From Luzula sylvatica (taxonomy: Eukaryota > Streptophyta > Magnoliopsida > Poales > Juncaceae), in the NCBI GenBank assembly GCA_946800325.1, contig OX326959.1:50536784-50600783 (forward strand): a DNA stretch of 64,000 bases, written 5' to 3'. The translations under genes and the position numbers were made by a program. The notes under the pieces were generated by a model, which was given only the letters and a program-made list of their open reading frames with translations, made no database searches and was not told the DNA's origin. Of the stretch, positions 23,496-34,644 are shown piece by piece (position 1 is the stretch's first letter; every line of letters starts with the position of its first letter).

Positions 23496-24269
23496 TCACG
23501 AAGAAGGAAAGAACTAGCCATGGACTGGGCTCTCCAGTTAGGATGGTACTGTTAATTAAGAAAAGGGTACTTTTGTCATTAATAATTTTATTTGTTATTT
23601 TAGTTAAATTAACATTTAAAATAATAGTTTATTTAACAGAGTTTTAACAGAAAATTAACTGTAGGGATAAATTTGATATTTATAAGTTTTAAGTGGATAA
23701 ATATGATACTAATTGAGTTTAGAGAGGATAAATATGTAATTATTTATTTTAGAGGGATAAATTTGTTATTTTGGTTTTTTATAGGGACAAAAAGAAATTC
23801 TCCCTAATTTATAACTGACTGGGTCATTTGATTGAAATTTATTGATCCCTCATAAACAAGAATATCATATTTCAACACTATTTCCGAAGTGTCGATTAAA
23901 TGATCTCGATTAGTTATAAAATACTGAACTAAATTACCAAAGTTTGTAATACCTTCTTTAAATTTTGGATCATTAAACCGCTTATTATCATCCCCAGTAA
24001 AATTTTCAAGGTCGAAAATAAGTCTAGGAACACTCTGCCAAAATTTTCGCCAACGTTTCGATAGAACCCTAGTTCGCAGTAGTTCTCTTGCCTTCATTCC
24101 AGATAAAAATGACACAAGAACTCCATTACTACACTGGGTTTTTCTGTCCAAAGATTTGCTCTCCATCTTGTTCATTTTTTCAATACAAATGTTAAAAGAA
24201 GATATTTTTTTTTTGCAAAAATTTAAAAGAAGATATATGAAGCAATAGTAAATAAAGGTGTTTATATAA

Positions 24270-24597
24270 GGAGCAGGTCTTGCGGCTCTTGCCCAAATGG
24301 CGTTAGACAAGATTATCTCACAACCATGTGATTTCTAATCCAAAGATGGATAATTGTTGCAACAAAACATTACCTTAAAACCCTATGAACTTTATAAAGT
24401 TACAAAAAAAACATTAATGTCCAAAAAAATAATATTAATTATTCATTTTTTTGTGTGAAAATTTGATAACTCATGTAATTTTATCTTATGTCAACAAATA
24501 TAAAAATAAATTGATTGAAATTATATTAAAATCTTATAATTTTGAAAGATTTTGGATGAAATTTTGTCCAAAACCCTTTGGGCAAGACTCGGACCCG
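24270..24597. mobile_element. MITE in the F-box gene promoter
   Basis: A perfect 9-bp duplication TTTATATAA (24261-24269 and 24598-24606) suggests a MULE-type insertion. The ends show imperfect inverted similarity around TCTTGCCCAAA. 328 bp, non-coding, about 95 bases upstream of the F-box start codon. It has no visible TIR relation to the other MITEs here. Confidence 0.75.
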
Positions 24598-24606
24598 TTT
24601 ATATAA

Positions 24607-25199
24607 CCATTCTGCGTTGAGTATCATGAAGACACCAAATCAATATTTGTAGGCAACTTTTTCACATTCCGAAGTCAAATAGTATTTTCAAGTGCCTGCT
24701 AATTCATCGTATTAGAATGCAATTTGTTTGCATTCACAAGAAATGCATCGTTTGGTCTTATCAATTATCATTACTTTGTATCGTAACTATCAACAAATTA
24801 TGAATACAAATTTTAATGTTTTTTGTCATATTATTTTAATGTTGGTATGTAATTCTAATAATTACAAATACAAATTTTTTTCTTACTATATTGAAATATA
24901 TAAAATACTACAAATATTACTTCTGACAAATGTTTCTGAAACTATCCACTAATTTCCAAATAAACTTTTCGTAATTCACACAGTCTTTTCCCGTCCTTTT
25001 AAAATAATATGCCAACCCCATTATTTTGGACCCATATCTTTATGCAATCTCTTCATATTATTTAGCACTAATGGAATGTGAAGAGATTAAATATTTCTTT
25101 AACTTATATAATATTGTTCAATAATAAACATGAAACATAAAATTTATCATACACAAATAAATTTTTTGAACTTTTACATTGTTATATATTATTCTTAAT
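24607..25199. other. AT-rich spacer
   Basis: I see nothing recognisable. A 74-codon frame at 24728-24952 is low-complexity and hydrophobic. Confidence 0.4.
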
Positions 25200-25285
25200 T
25201 TTATTGAAAGTATGTGCCATATTTTTTTCATTCGTATTATTTTAAAAAAATATCAATTATTGCTTGCATAAAAAACTGACCTAGC

Positions 25286-25287
<2 letters not shown>

Positions 25288-25324
<37 letters not shown>
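25288..25324. repeat. Poly-C tract of 37 bases
   Basis: An uninterrupted C homopolymer in an otherwise AT-rich region. The 16-mer TTTATTGAAAGTATGT lies on both sides (25200-25215 and 25326-25341). G-rich on the minus strand. The length may be an assembly or sequencing estimate. Confidence 0.95.
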
Positions 25325-25345
25325 ATTTATTGAAAGTATGTAGTA

Positions 25346-25424
25346 GGTGCAAGAGGAAGCTGGGCCAGATAGGTGCCAGAGGAATCTGGTCCGGACAGGT
25401 GCAAAAGGAAGCTGGGCCGAGTGT
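25346..25424. repeat. Three copies of a 27-bp repeat
   Basis: Units of AGGTGCAAGAGGAAGCTGGG then CCAGAT-like sequence, directly after the poly-C tract. Confidence 0.8.
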
Positions 25425-25639
25425 TTGATCACCAGAAGCCTAGTGCTTAGCGGGTTAGCGAATAAGAATCCCAAACCGAGTAGAGAACAATAGGCATCCA
25501 GTAGTGCCTAAACTGGAGAGCCACAAGCTGAACGTTAGGGGTCGTCAATTGTCTTTTAAGTCCAGTCGCCAATACTTGGCACAAAAATTTCACCCGCCTT
25601 TTCAAACACATTTTTCATTTCAATAATTAAATATATTAA

Positions 25640-25900
25640 AAAAGTATTAGCTAAGGAAGATTTCAGTAGTCAATAATACTATTGGCACCAAGACTTGTTA
25701 ACGACGGGCAAGTTCTAGCTAACAAAATCATTTGCTTCAAGAAAGTATTGGCGACACAGCTGGGTGTAGCTAACAAGTCGTGTATTAGCTGCAAGGAACA
25801 TATATTAGCGACAGAGATGTAGCTAATGATCCCTTGCTAGCTACAGAGTTATAGCCAATACTTTCCCGATGTAGCAATGTTCAATTGATATTGTTAGCTA
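25640..25900. repeat. Clustered TAGCTAMM/GCGACA repeats, possible CACTA subterminal remnant
   Basis: Short motifs recur in both orientations: ATTAGCGACAGAGATGTAGC, GTATTGGCGACACAGC, TTGCTAGCTACAGAG. Such clusters are typical of the subterminal regions of CACTA transposons, but no CACTA end or target duplication is seen. Confidence 0.4.
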
Positions 25901-25929
25901 CAGAATATTGAGATTTGTTGTTTGGGATG

Positions 25930-26409
25930 GATATCAAATTTCAATTGCTATTGTAACAAATGAAATTGGCCACGCGGGAGACAGAACACGGAGAGAGAAG
26001 ATTTTTTTTGTCTTTTCTTTATGCAGAATTGATACACAACACCAATAAATAATTGATACAAAGATACAAACACCAAAAGGTGCACACACTATAATATATG
26101 GATACAATAGTACGAGATAAGGGTATGATTGTTTTTCACACTCCTTACTCTATTTTTCTCTCTCTATTTTCTGAATATTTTCTCTCTATTTTTTTTTTGT
26201 GGAGATTTTCTCTCTCTAAAAACATATGAGATGGATTGCATTTATAGATCACCTGCACCCTCTCAAATACATCTTTTTGTTTATTCTAAATATTATCATG
26301 TCCTAATAATATTTTTAATTAAAATAAAACATTAATTTTAATAATCTTCACCTTCCAACTCCTTTGCATTTCTCTTCCCTCCTGATCCTTCTTTCCTGTT
26401 GGGAACCAT
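25930..26409. other. Unassigned sequence left of the hAT element, probable retroelement remnant
   Basis: Contains TC-rich and AT-rich blocks. Together with 27108-27480 it formed continuous sequence before the hAT insertion. A minus-strand frame reads VPNRKEGSGGKRNAKELEGE on this side and SSPVGMTKDTPVSSGS on the other. It resembles a linker in a Copia polyprotein, but I could not identify a domain. Confidence 0.3.
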
Positions 26410-26416
26410 CTGTGTG

Positions 26417-27100
26417 TAGAGATGGCAATCGGGCGGGTCGGGTCGGGTTCGGGTCGGGTCATTTCGGGTTCGGGTCGTTTCGGGTTGCGGGTCATTCGGG
26501 TCGCGGGTCGTTCGGTTTCGGTCGTTCGGGTTCGGGTCGTTTCGGGTTTCGGGTCGTTCGGGTTCGGGTCGTTTCGGGTTTCGGGTCGTTCGGGTTCGGA
26601 TCGTTCGGGTTCGGGTCGTTTCGGTTTTCGGGTCATTCGGGTTCGGGTCGTTTCGGATCTTTCGGGTCATGATTATTTTGATTTTCAAGTAATTCAAATT
26701 TCACAAAATTTGATTTCGAATCATTCGCTTTTTCAAAAATTTAGTTTTCGGGTAATTTCTGATTTATTTTATTGATTCCGAAATATTTTAGCTATATTAT
26801 ATTGATTTTAACAATAATATTTTAATTTTCTGGTCATTCGGGTCGTGAATTTCGGGTCATTCGGGTCGTGAGTGTCGGGTCATTCGGATTTCGGGTTAGT
26901 TCGGGGTTCGGGTTGATTTCGGGTTCGGGTCATTCGGTTTCGGGTCTGTTTCGGGTTCGGGTCATTTGGTTTCGGGTTCGGGTCATTCGGTTTCGGGTTC
27001 GGGTTCGGGTCGTTGACTTTTCAATATTTTCGGGTCGGGTCGGGTTCGGGTTCGGGCGGGTCGGGTCATTTTTTCGGGTCGGGTCAGATTTTGCCAGCTA
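26417..27100. mobile_element. hAT-type non-autonomous element built of CGGGTTCGGGTC repeats
   Basis: The ends read TAGAGATGGCAATCGGGC and, inverted, TAGCTGGCAAAATCTGACCC. CTGTGTG flanks both sides (26410-26416 and 27101-27107), an 8-bp-class duplication. Most of the body is short permutations of TTCGGGTC/GGGTCATTCGG, giving misleading Arg/Pro/Thr- or Gly/Ser-rich open frames on both strands. Such elements are common in plants. Confidence 0.8.
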
Positions 27101-27107
27101 CTGTGTG

Positions 27108-27800
27108 GAACCACTACTAACTGGAGTGTCCTTTGTCATCCCAACTGGAGAGGATCTGGATTCATATTGGGTTCCCTTGTGAGAAGCATTGGAGCTTCTC
27201 CAGACTGGAGAGTCCCATGGGATCTCCACAGGAGAAGAACTGGAGACCCTCATTGGTTCAACTAGTGATTCTTTTGCAGTATTGTAATTTTGCACTCTCT
27301 GGGATTCTTCACAATTAGGTACCATCTTCTCTGATACTCTCCCTTTCTCCACTCCTAATTTCTGTAGTGTCTTTTTTAACCCAGTGTTTATTAGGTATCC
27401 TTTCTCTTGGATTCTCAATGATGAAGATAGAAGATAGGTATTGTTATGGAGGAGATGTGATCATCAAGCTTGAGTTGCAGAGGTGTGTCCATCAATTTCT
27501 CAATTTCCAAATTTAATACCATATTAAAGTGATTTGCTCTCTGAATTGATAATAGGGCACCAAAGCTGGAGGTTAAATTCTTGAGGATTTCAAACTTGGA
27601 TTAATGATTTAAATATATGAAATTACGCTCATCACATTGCGGTATAACCCAAGTCGATTTTCACAAATATTTGTCTCTCTAATTGATAAACAACTAGGAT
27701 TGAAGTTTTCCTCCTAACTTGTACATTGTTTTGTGTGTGCGCGCGCGCGCGCGTGTTTGTTAATATGTTTATATCTACTTAAGGACTAATATATATATAT
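27108..27800. other. Unassigned sequence, right side of the interrupted remnant, with (GC)n
   Basis: 27108-27480 continues the remnant described at 25930. A GTGTGTGCGCGCGCGCGCG run lies at 27733-27754. No gene is recognised. Confidence 0.3.
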
Positions 27801-27972
27801 CAGTGATTTAAATTGCGACGCAATTGTGACGCCATAGCGCAAATCGCAATAAATATTTATAAAACGCAACACCACAACCTACTAAATAGCGCCGCAATAT
27901 CGCGAAATATCGGTGAGCATATGTAAATTACAGTCTAAACGCAATGGACCGCTATATTGTAATTTAAAACAA

Positions 27973-27974
<2 letters not shown>
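27801..27974. mobile_element. hAT MITE (CAGTGATTTAAATTGCG family)
   Basis: The ends read CAGTGATTTAAATTGCGACG and, inverted, CATTGTTTTAAATTACAATA. ATATATAT on both sides is consistent with an 8-bp duplication, although it lies in an AT microsatellite. Same terminal motif as the elements at 32533 and 33508. Confidence 0.75.

Positions 27975-28057
<83 letters not shown>
27975..28057. repeat. (AT)n microsatellite
   Basis: About 41 perfect AT units beginning at the right boundary of the hAT MITE. Confidence 0.95.
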
Positions 28058-28059
<2 letters not shown>

Positions 28060-28064
28060 AGGAA

Positions 28065-29143
28065 AAACAGTTTTGGATCAACGCTAAAATGGTACGTAGA
28101 AGGAAAAACGAACGTACGCGTTCGTGGGCATACGCGTTCGTGGGCATAAGAAACAGTTTTAGTAAAACTGATATAACTTTCAGATAACGACTCCAATTTG
28201 AATGGTTCAAGTTGGGTTAGATAGATAATGAGATTATCTAGAATTTTCATGTAGAAATATATTTCATTTGAGCGAAGTATCAGTGTCGTTTTAATGAAAT
28301 ACCGAAAGAGTGCGACAGTTTGACATACAGTTAGTAAAACCGTCATACCTTTCGGATCCAAACTCCAATTGGGGTGGGCCAAATTGGGTTGGAAAGATAA
28401 TAAGATTATCTACAACTTTCGTGAAGGTTTGAAGTCGGTTGGAACGATTTAACAATTTCTGTTTGAAAATGTGTATAGTAGATATAAATACATTTTGGTC
28501 CATACTTATCCTATGTTGAATAAATATGATGTTTCTCTCTCTCTCTCTCAATTTCAGACCATTCATACTATACAGACAATTAAGATAATTCAGAATAAGA
28601 TTATTCCATCAATTGAAGTCTAATTCGGTCCAGAAATTAGAGAGACTCTTATCACGTGTTGAAAGAGTGCGAAGAGAAAAAGAGAAAGAGAAAAGAGTTT
28701 TCTCCGTCTAGATAATCGAAAGCAATCATGCAAGTTCGCTGGTGCATTGTCTAGGCAGGTGCATCCGCGACCGAGGTGCTATGACTCACGGTGGATACGG
28801 ATAGATGAGTTCGCACTTTGTGGCTCTTCGTTTGTGATCAAACCGGAGAAGTAAGAGAGTGAAAGGCTGTGGAAGTGTGTGGACGTGGGACGCACGAAGA
28901 CAACCGGTGGCGCATCAAAACGGTGGGAGACGTGTGGTATGGGACGCACGGGCTAGTCACCAACGTGACCCCGAGGAAGAGAAGGATGCGAGCGATCAAC
29001 CCGTCGTGCGTGATCAATTTCATGCTGGTAATCGTCTATCCTACTTTGCATCGTACCCTCGATATCGAAGCGTGATCTCGGAATTTGGGAACCGGACCGA
29101 GCATTCATATCCGCTGCGCGGGACCGGGGACTGGATAATTCCC

Positions 29144-29146
<3 letters not shown>
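28065..29146 (+). repeat. Dispersed repeat copy 2
   Basis: The inverted partner of 19068-20096. Includes (TC)n at 28533-28550 and the TCTAGATAATC and GTGGGACGCACGAAGACAAC blocks. Frames read here (for example 28859-29281) are arginine-rich, have no domain and are broken in copy 1. At its left end two CGCGTTCGTGGGCATA units repeat in tandem (28118-28147). Confidence 0.75.

Positions 29147-29234
<88 letters not shown>
29147..29234. repeat. (AT)n microsatellite
   Basis: About 44 AT units, adjoining the right end of dispersed repeat copy 2. Confidence 0.95.
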
Positions 29235-29236
<2 letters not shown>

Positions 29237-29319
29237 CATGCCTCTTATATGGGCAGTACATTAAATTGTCATGATCTCTAAATTAAAAAGAAAACAGTAT
29301 ATTAGAATATATGATTTTA

Positions 29320-29346
29320 CTAGCTTTTTTCCGCACAATTGCGCGG
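29320..29346 (-). mobile_element. Helitron 3' terminus (minus strand)
   Basis: On the minus strand CCGCGCAATTGTGCGG forms an imperfect hairpin followed by AAAAAAG, CTAG and host T. The 5' end was not found; the element would extend to higher coordinates. Confidence 0.65.
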
Positions 29347-29789
29347 TAGTCTTCGAGTATGTCATGTTTGAAATTTTTCTAATATGTAATTTGATTTTAT
29401 GTTTTTTTATCTGATTGTTCACACTTATTTGTTTTGGTATATCTTTAACCCCCTAACTTTTTGAATATTTAAAAAAAAACTTCTTTCTTTTTTTAAACTT
29501 CAACAAACCTCTCTACCATACTTTTATTTCCAAATACCCGCTATGAATGACATTAAAATTTTTTTAACAAAATACTCTTATAATTTGATATGTAATAAGT
29601 AAAAAAATATTTTTGTTATTGTCTTTTTAATTTTATTAATTTTAGGAAAATTCATAAGCATTTCTGAACAATGCAGTGATTTCAAAAAAATAAAATTTGT
29701 TACATGTTATGTTTATATAACTTTAAATTTTCATTTATTATTTATGAAAGACTAATATTAGATAGGTCCACAATGAAGCAATGTTCATG
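29347..29789. other. AT-rich sequence, probable Helitron interior
   Basis: I see nothing recognisable in it. Confidence 0.35.
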
Positions 29790-30660
29790 TAATTTTAATA
29801 TTAGTCGGTTTATACGGACCACGTTCAAATGAAGAACCGACTAATTTGGACATTTCGATCAAGACCAAACAGTCCATATTAACATGACAACGTGGCCTTT
29901 TCTAAAAGCAAAGATTTTTTTTAAATTATTATATCTTTTTTAATAATTCCTTGGAAAACTGTACGGTTAATAATAATCAGTACAGCTTAATAATTATTGA
30001 TGTATTTTTCGTTAATTAAATAGTGACCATTTAATTAATATTTATTGGGTCAAATTATTTTTAATGGGTCAAATAGTGACCACTTAATTAACATTTAGTG
30101 GGTCAAACTAATTTTAACATTTGTAGCTCACTCTGAGGCTTGCATTTTGCTGAACTTTATAAATAAGATATAATAAATAAGATATGTAATTTTAATATTA
30201 GTTGGTTTATACGGACCACGTTCAAATGAAGAACCGACTAATTTAAATATTTTGATCAAGATCAAACAGTCCATATTACCATGACGACGTGACTTTTTCT
30301 GAAAGCAAGGAGGTTTTTTAGAATTATTATATCTTATTTAATAATTCTTGTGGAGAATTGTAATAATTAGTACAAATTAATAATTATTGATGTATTTTTC
30401 GTTAATTAAATAGTGACAATTTAATTAATATTTATTGGATCAAATTATTTTTAATGGATCAAATAGTGATCACCTAATCAAGTATTGACCACTTAATTAA
30501 TATTTAGTGGGCCAAACTAATTTTAACTTAATTAGTATTGACCACTCTGAGGCTTGCATTTTGCTGAACTTTATAAATAAGATATAATTTTAACCTACGT
30601 GGCTCACTCTGAGGCTTGCATTTTGCTGAACTTTATAAATAAGATATAATTTGCAAATAC
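29790..30660. repeat. Tandem duplication, unit of about 396 bp
   Basis: Copies start GTAATTTTAATATTAGTYGG at about 29790 and 30187 and share GGACCACGTTCAAATGAAGA and AATTATTGATGTATTTTTCG. A 3' segment (CTCTGAGGCTTGCATTTTGC then TGAACTTTATAAATAAG) occurs a third time at about 30605. The CTTTATAAATAAG motif looks like a TATA box, but no transcript can be inferred. Confidence 0.85.
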
Positions 30661-32134
30661 ATGATAATTACCAAATTGGTAATACATATATAGATGCGAA
30701 CAGACAGATCACTGGCATTGATAAGCATAGTATACTGGCATGATAAAACAGTTTAGTACTGTTACATGCTACCAAGAAGATATAGCAAACTATCATAATT
30801 ATTGTGTACGAATTTGTTCAACCGGATCGATATAACTTTTTATAGTTGAAACAATCTATGAATTGCGCATTCCTTAGAAATTTGGAGTTATTAATCATCA
30901 ATGGCTTACTATTTATGCTCTCTCTCTCTAGAACCTTAGAGCTGGACTGGACCAACACAATTAGGAGAAATGAATGGTCTCTCTCAAGCACTTAATAAAT
31001 ACCTTATACATGTCTGAACTGCATGTACATTTCATATCTTTCCTTCCGAGAGAAAATTAACGTGTACTCGGCTTAATGTTAAATCATGAGTGCAAGAAAA
31101 TATACTTTAATCATGTGAACAATCACTTACTTATGTTGGCAATCTTTTGGTGACGGCATTAATTAGAGAACACGAGTTTATGAAAATAAGTAATTGACCG
31201 TGCATGCTAGTCCTATTATTTTATTCTAGTTTCCTAATATTTATTGTATTCACTGTTGCATGGTCATGGTGCAATTAAATTTATACTTTCATCCTTTTTG
31301 TCGGTTGGAATTGCATTTATACCCTCACAAGGGCCACAACTATTCGTATTGCGTAAACAGTACACTAGTAGTTACAGCAAAAGCAGAAATTTTGACAAAA
31401 TTATACTGTTTACTACTGACATTTTGTTCCTTCTTTTAGTGGGCCAAAGACAGGGAGATAAATTGGACATCAATGACCCACAGAGGCCCTGGGGTACTGT
31501 TCTATCATTCTGAAAAAGAAATATTTAGATTTTTTTTACTAAAATTATAAAATACGATCTAGATAAACAAAAAGAATATCTCTAGTTACTAAAAATGTAG
31601 TATATTTATGAGCGAAAATGACTCTATAACCTATAACCTAATAGAGGCAGTGTATTGCATATTTGCAGACATTTACGAGTATATAAGCTTAAATTTTGTT
31701 GGCATTTGGCCCGTATTGAGATCATGAAATTAATTAATTGGGAGGTAGAGTAAAATTGGGGGGAACAGGAATACAATTGCCGAAGCCAAATGCTAGCTTG
31801 GTTGTAATTAAGTATATTAATCATTGACTCGGCCGGAGATATACTGTGCGGAAATCAGCTCGGGACCGGTCGAGTCCGAATTCACTCGGCCGAGTTTTTT
31901 TGACTCGGATTAAATTAAGAATCATGCTTTGTACCCTTTCTCTTTTTCACCATGGTCTATCTTCTCTTTAGAGAAATTTTATTTTTTGTTTCGTTTCATC
32001 TCTCCAAAGCAGTATCTCTGTAGCACGCATAAATGAAAAAAAAAATCATCAATTTCTGATGGTGAAGGAGAAGGACACATTTTATGTTTCTTTCCTTCAC
32101 CAGAGGACCCAATTTTTCTCTTGCTGTATTTGAA
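30661..32134. other. Intergenic sequence without an identified gene
   Basis: A patch at 31240-31520 resembles a dispersed repeat of unknown type (TACCCTCACAAGGGCCACAA and following) and has an 89-codon frame with no domain. An ACTCGGCCGAG-type repeat at 31825-31910 matches the terminal regions of the hAT element at 43012. Confidence 0.4.
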
Positions 32135-32450
32135 TATCTCTTAGGAACTTCAATTATTTCCTAACAATCCAATTTCGTGCAACATATTCCCAATATAATG
32201 CAAAAAAAAATACCTTCAATTTGATGCAATTAGGATAAATTGTGCAATTACTCCCGAATTAAGCTTCAATTTGAGCAGTTGCATGTTATCTGGGCTCGAT
32301 TATGTCGCGTTCATGATATTTCTTTCTTTTTACTATTTTAGTATGATTTGTTCCCTTGAATTGCATAATTTATTTGGCTTTACTTCTTATGAATTCAGTA
32401 AGCCACGTTTAATGAAATTGTACCTTAAAATGAGCTCTATGCTTTAATGT
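32135..32450. repeat. Segment duplicated at 63565-63830
   Basis: Collinear with 63565-63830: both contain TTCCTAACAATCCAATT, CTTCAATTTGATGCA, TAGGATAAATTGTGCAATTA, GAATTAAGCTTCAA and TTCTTATGAATTCAGTAA in order. The copies differ by scattered substitutions and indels. Identity unknown. Confidence 0.8.
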
Positions 32451-32532
32451 TATATCATTTCTCTTTTCGTAGAAATGGTCTATATGAACTTGTCTTATAG
32501 TTACTATCTATGTGCATTATAAGGATTTTTTT

Positions 32533-33464
32533 CAGTGTTTAAAATAGTGTGCAGCGGACACGTAGTGTTTCGACGTTTAATTTAACGTTTAGCATTAACG
32601 AACGATATAGTGCCGTTTCATTATTGCAGTGATCGTATATCATAGTGATGATTTTTATAATATTAAATAATGTACATAAATATAAATTATCAAAAAATAT
32701 TATATAAAATATAATACAACTATTTCGATAATATAATTACTATAAACTTAAATATAATTTTTTATCTGAACATATCACGTAGTAGTGAGTAACTTATTCC
32801 AAATTTTCGTATTAAAAAATAATATAATTAGTTCAAATATTCAATAGAATCATAAAGTACACAATTCATTAATAGGACACTTATACATTTATTACAATAA
32901 AAAACTTTAATAATTTATTTTCTCGTCAAAATTCAAACGTAGAACAATGTACATGAAGGACCTGTTTGGACAAGTGCAATATAGGTAGTTAGTAGTAGTA
33001 GTTGCAGTAGTTAGCCTTAAATCCATGTTTGGATGGTTGTATTTGGTACACTCCTGCAGTTCGATTGTCTTTATACCTCTCCATTATAGCACTCACAACT
33101 CTCGTGAAAATTCCATGTTGTTCGTTGTAGGAAGAGGATGAAACAAAATTCTCAGCATCGTCTAAATCCAATAAAAAATATTTTCCCAACAAAGAAGATA
33201 GAAAGAAAAAAATCAAAAACCTATTAGGATTTTTGTTTTATTTTGCGATGTACAATAATGGATTTTTAGAAAATAATTGAATATTTAAAAGTAATATTAA
33301 TATAGCGCCGCTACAAACCGTTAAATAAACGTGCAACACGCTATAGTAATTCACTATAGCGTTGTAGCGAAACAAAACGCTACAAAGTTATAATTTAAAC
33401 CGACGTAGCGTTTGTCTTCCTAATTCCGCTACATCGCGCTATAGTGTCGCTATTTAAAACATTG
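32533..33464. mobile_element. Non-autonomous hAT-like element
   Basis: The ends read CAGTGTTTAAAATAGTG and, inverted, CAATGTTTTAAATAGCGACA. The flanking 8-mers (ATTTTTTT and GTTTTTCT) match imperfectly. It is rich in CGCTATAG and ACGTTTA motifs. A 75-codon minus-strand frame (32989-33216) has no domain. Confidence 0.65.
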
Positions 33465-33507
33465 GTTTTTCTGTTATTGAGATCATGTCTTTTTGTTCTA
33501 TATTTAT

Positions 33508-34403
33508 CAATGTTTTAAATTGCGATAATCCGGCCAATGCGGTCGGGTCTTTTTTGCAGCGGATTGTGTTTGTGGGCGCAATTGCGGCGCAATGACCTTA
33601 TTGCGGACAGTCGTTGCGATATTAAAATATGTAATAATAATAGTTTGTTTAAATATATTTTTCACAATATTTTTTGTCACCATTAATATCGTAAAATTTC
33701 CTTTATAATTTTCTTCAAAAATGAATAAAAATGTTGATTGTCCAAGGAAATTTTCAGTGTACAAAAAAAATTGATCATAAAATTTTCATTAATATGGCAA
33801 TTATATGGGACTTTGGATTTTAATTTTGTTAATAATTTTTCGTCGACATCCTAAACATATCAAAACAATATAACTCAAATTTGAAATCGAAACATCAATA
33901 AAATACAATGAAATTATGAAATTCATACAATTATAGATGAAAATGACAGATTTTAGAAGTTATACACGTTATGAGTAAATTTTATCAAATATTTTGATAA
34001 TAAAACATGAAAATTAAGTAATAAATAATCACAGAATCATGTTATAATTTTTATATTAAATAATTCTCGATGAAATTACTTTAACGTGTGTTTTGTGTTT
34101 AATTTAGGGTAAAAGACAAAAATTGACAAATCCAAGCCCATGACTGCGTTCCTCTCGTCGAGACGAACGATTTCGATATAAATTTCATGTCATTTGATGG
34201 AAGGATGAGAAAATTACAATAATTTTAATATATGGCCGCAATTATTTGCCGCAATACCGTAATTTTACCGATATTTGGCCGCAATATCGGCGCAATTTCC
34301 GCAATTTTCCAAAAACGCAATATTGCGTAATATATGATTGCGATGTTGCGATTCTAAATAGCATACCGCAATTTCTGTAATTGCACCGCAATTTAAAACA
34401 CTG
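33508..34403. mobile_element. Non-autonomous hAT-like element
   Basis: The ends read CAATGTTTTAAATTGCG and, inverted, CAGTGTTTTAAATTGCGGTG. A perfect 8-bp duplication ATATTTAT flanks it (33500-33507 and 34404-34411). The interior carries many GCGGCGCAAT/TTGCGGC motifs. No transposase. It lies 43 bases from the element at 32533, in the same family. Confidence 0.88.
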
Positions 34404-34644
34404 ATATTTATAGAAAAAATTAATTGCTTGGGCGAGCATTCTTGATCTGGAATCCCTTTTCAAGTGTACGGATCACAAAGAGAATTTTCCAATTTAAGGT
34501 AGGCCCGAAGTTTACAAGCAGCCAAAGTCAATATTTCAAATGGATTCGTGTATAAATATGATACACTTAATTATAAAATAACACTAGAAGATTATTCGCG
34601 TTTCACGATGAATTTGTTTCATTCATTTTAATTAGTAATATGTA

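Larger units (their letters stand above)
20247..23804. mobile_element. Non-autonomous MULE (Pack-MULE candidate), 3.56 kb
   Basis: It is flanked by a perfect 9-bp duplication TAATTTATA (20238-20246 and 23805-23813). The terminal inverted repeats start GGGGGAATTTCTCTAGTGTC and GGGAGAATTTCTTTTTGTC, and stay alike for over 150 bases (AACAAATTTATCCCTCTAAA). No transposase. The interior holds gene-like sequence (about 20690-21160), 65-bp and 115-bp tandem repeats, and a MITE nested in the left repeat. The insertion interrupts an F-box gene. Confidence 0.92.
20097..24175 (-). pseudogene. F-box/LRR (FBD-type) gene split by a MULE
   Basis: The 5' part, 23804-24175, starts MNKMESKSLD and carries an F-box: LVSFLSGMKARELLRTRVLSKRWRKFWQSVPRLIFDLENF region, then NFGNLVQYFITNRDHLIDT. 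The frame stops where the MULE begins (right target copy 23805-23813). On the far side of the MULE (20246 downward) the same frame continues INYCMNHNPKTFYMNIS then IPDSFFICQSIEEVRFFVLD, the usual leucine-rich continuation in this family. F-box proteins act as substrate receptors of SCF ubiquitin ligases. The gene is also cut at about 20097 by a dispersed repeat, so its C-terminal half is missing. It is non-functional here; the remaining reading frame is otherwise undamaged, so the insertion looks relatively recent. Confidence 0.85.

Noticed and set aside
22672..23499. Seven overlapping minus-strand frames that look like a repetitive protein
   Set aside because: The 115-bp period shifts phase every unit, so no single protein is implied.
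26319..27182. Long Arg/Pro/Thr- or Gly/Ser-rich open frames on both strands
   Set aside because: They are readings of CGGGTTCGGGTC simple repeats inside a hAT element, open on both strands and in several frames.
27882..28382. 166-codon frame with a long Tyr-Ile run
   Set aside because: The run is the (AT)n microsatellite; the rest lies in a non-coding dispersed repeat.
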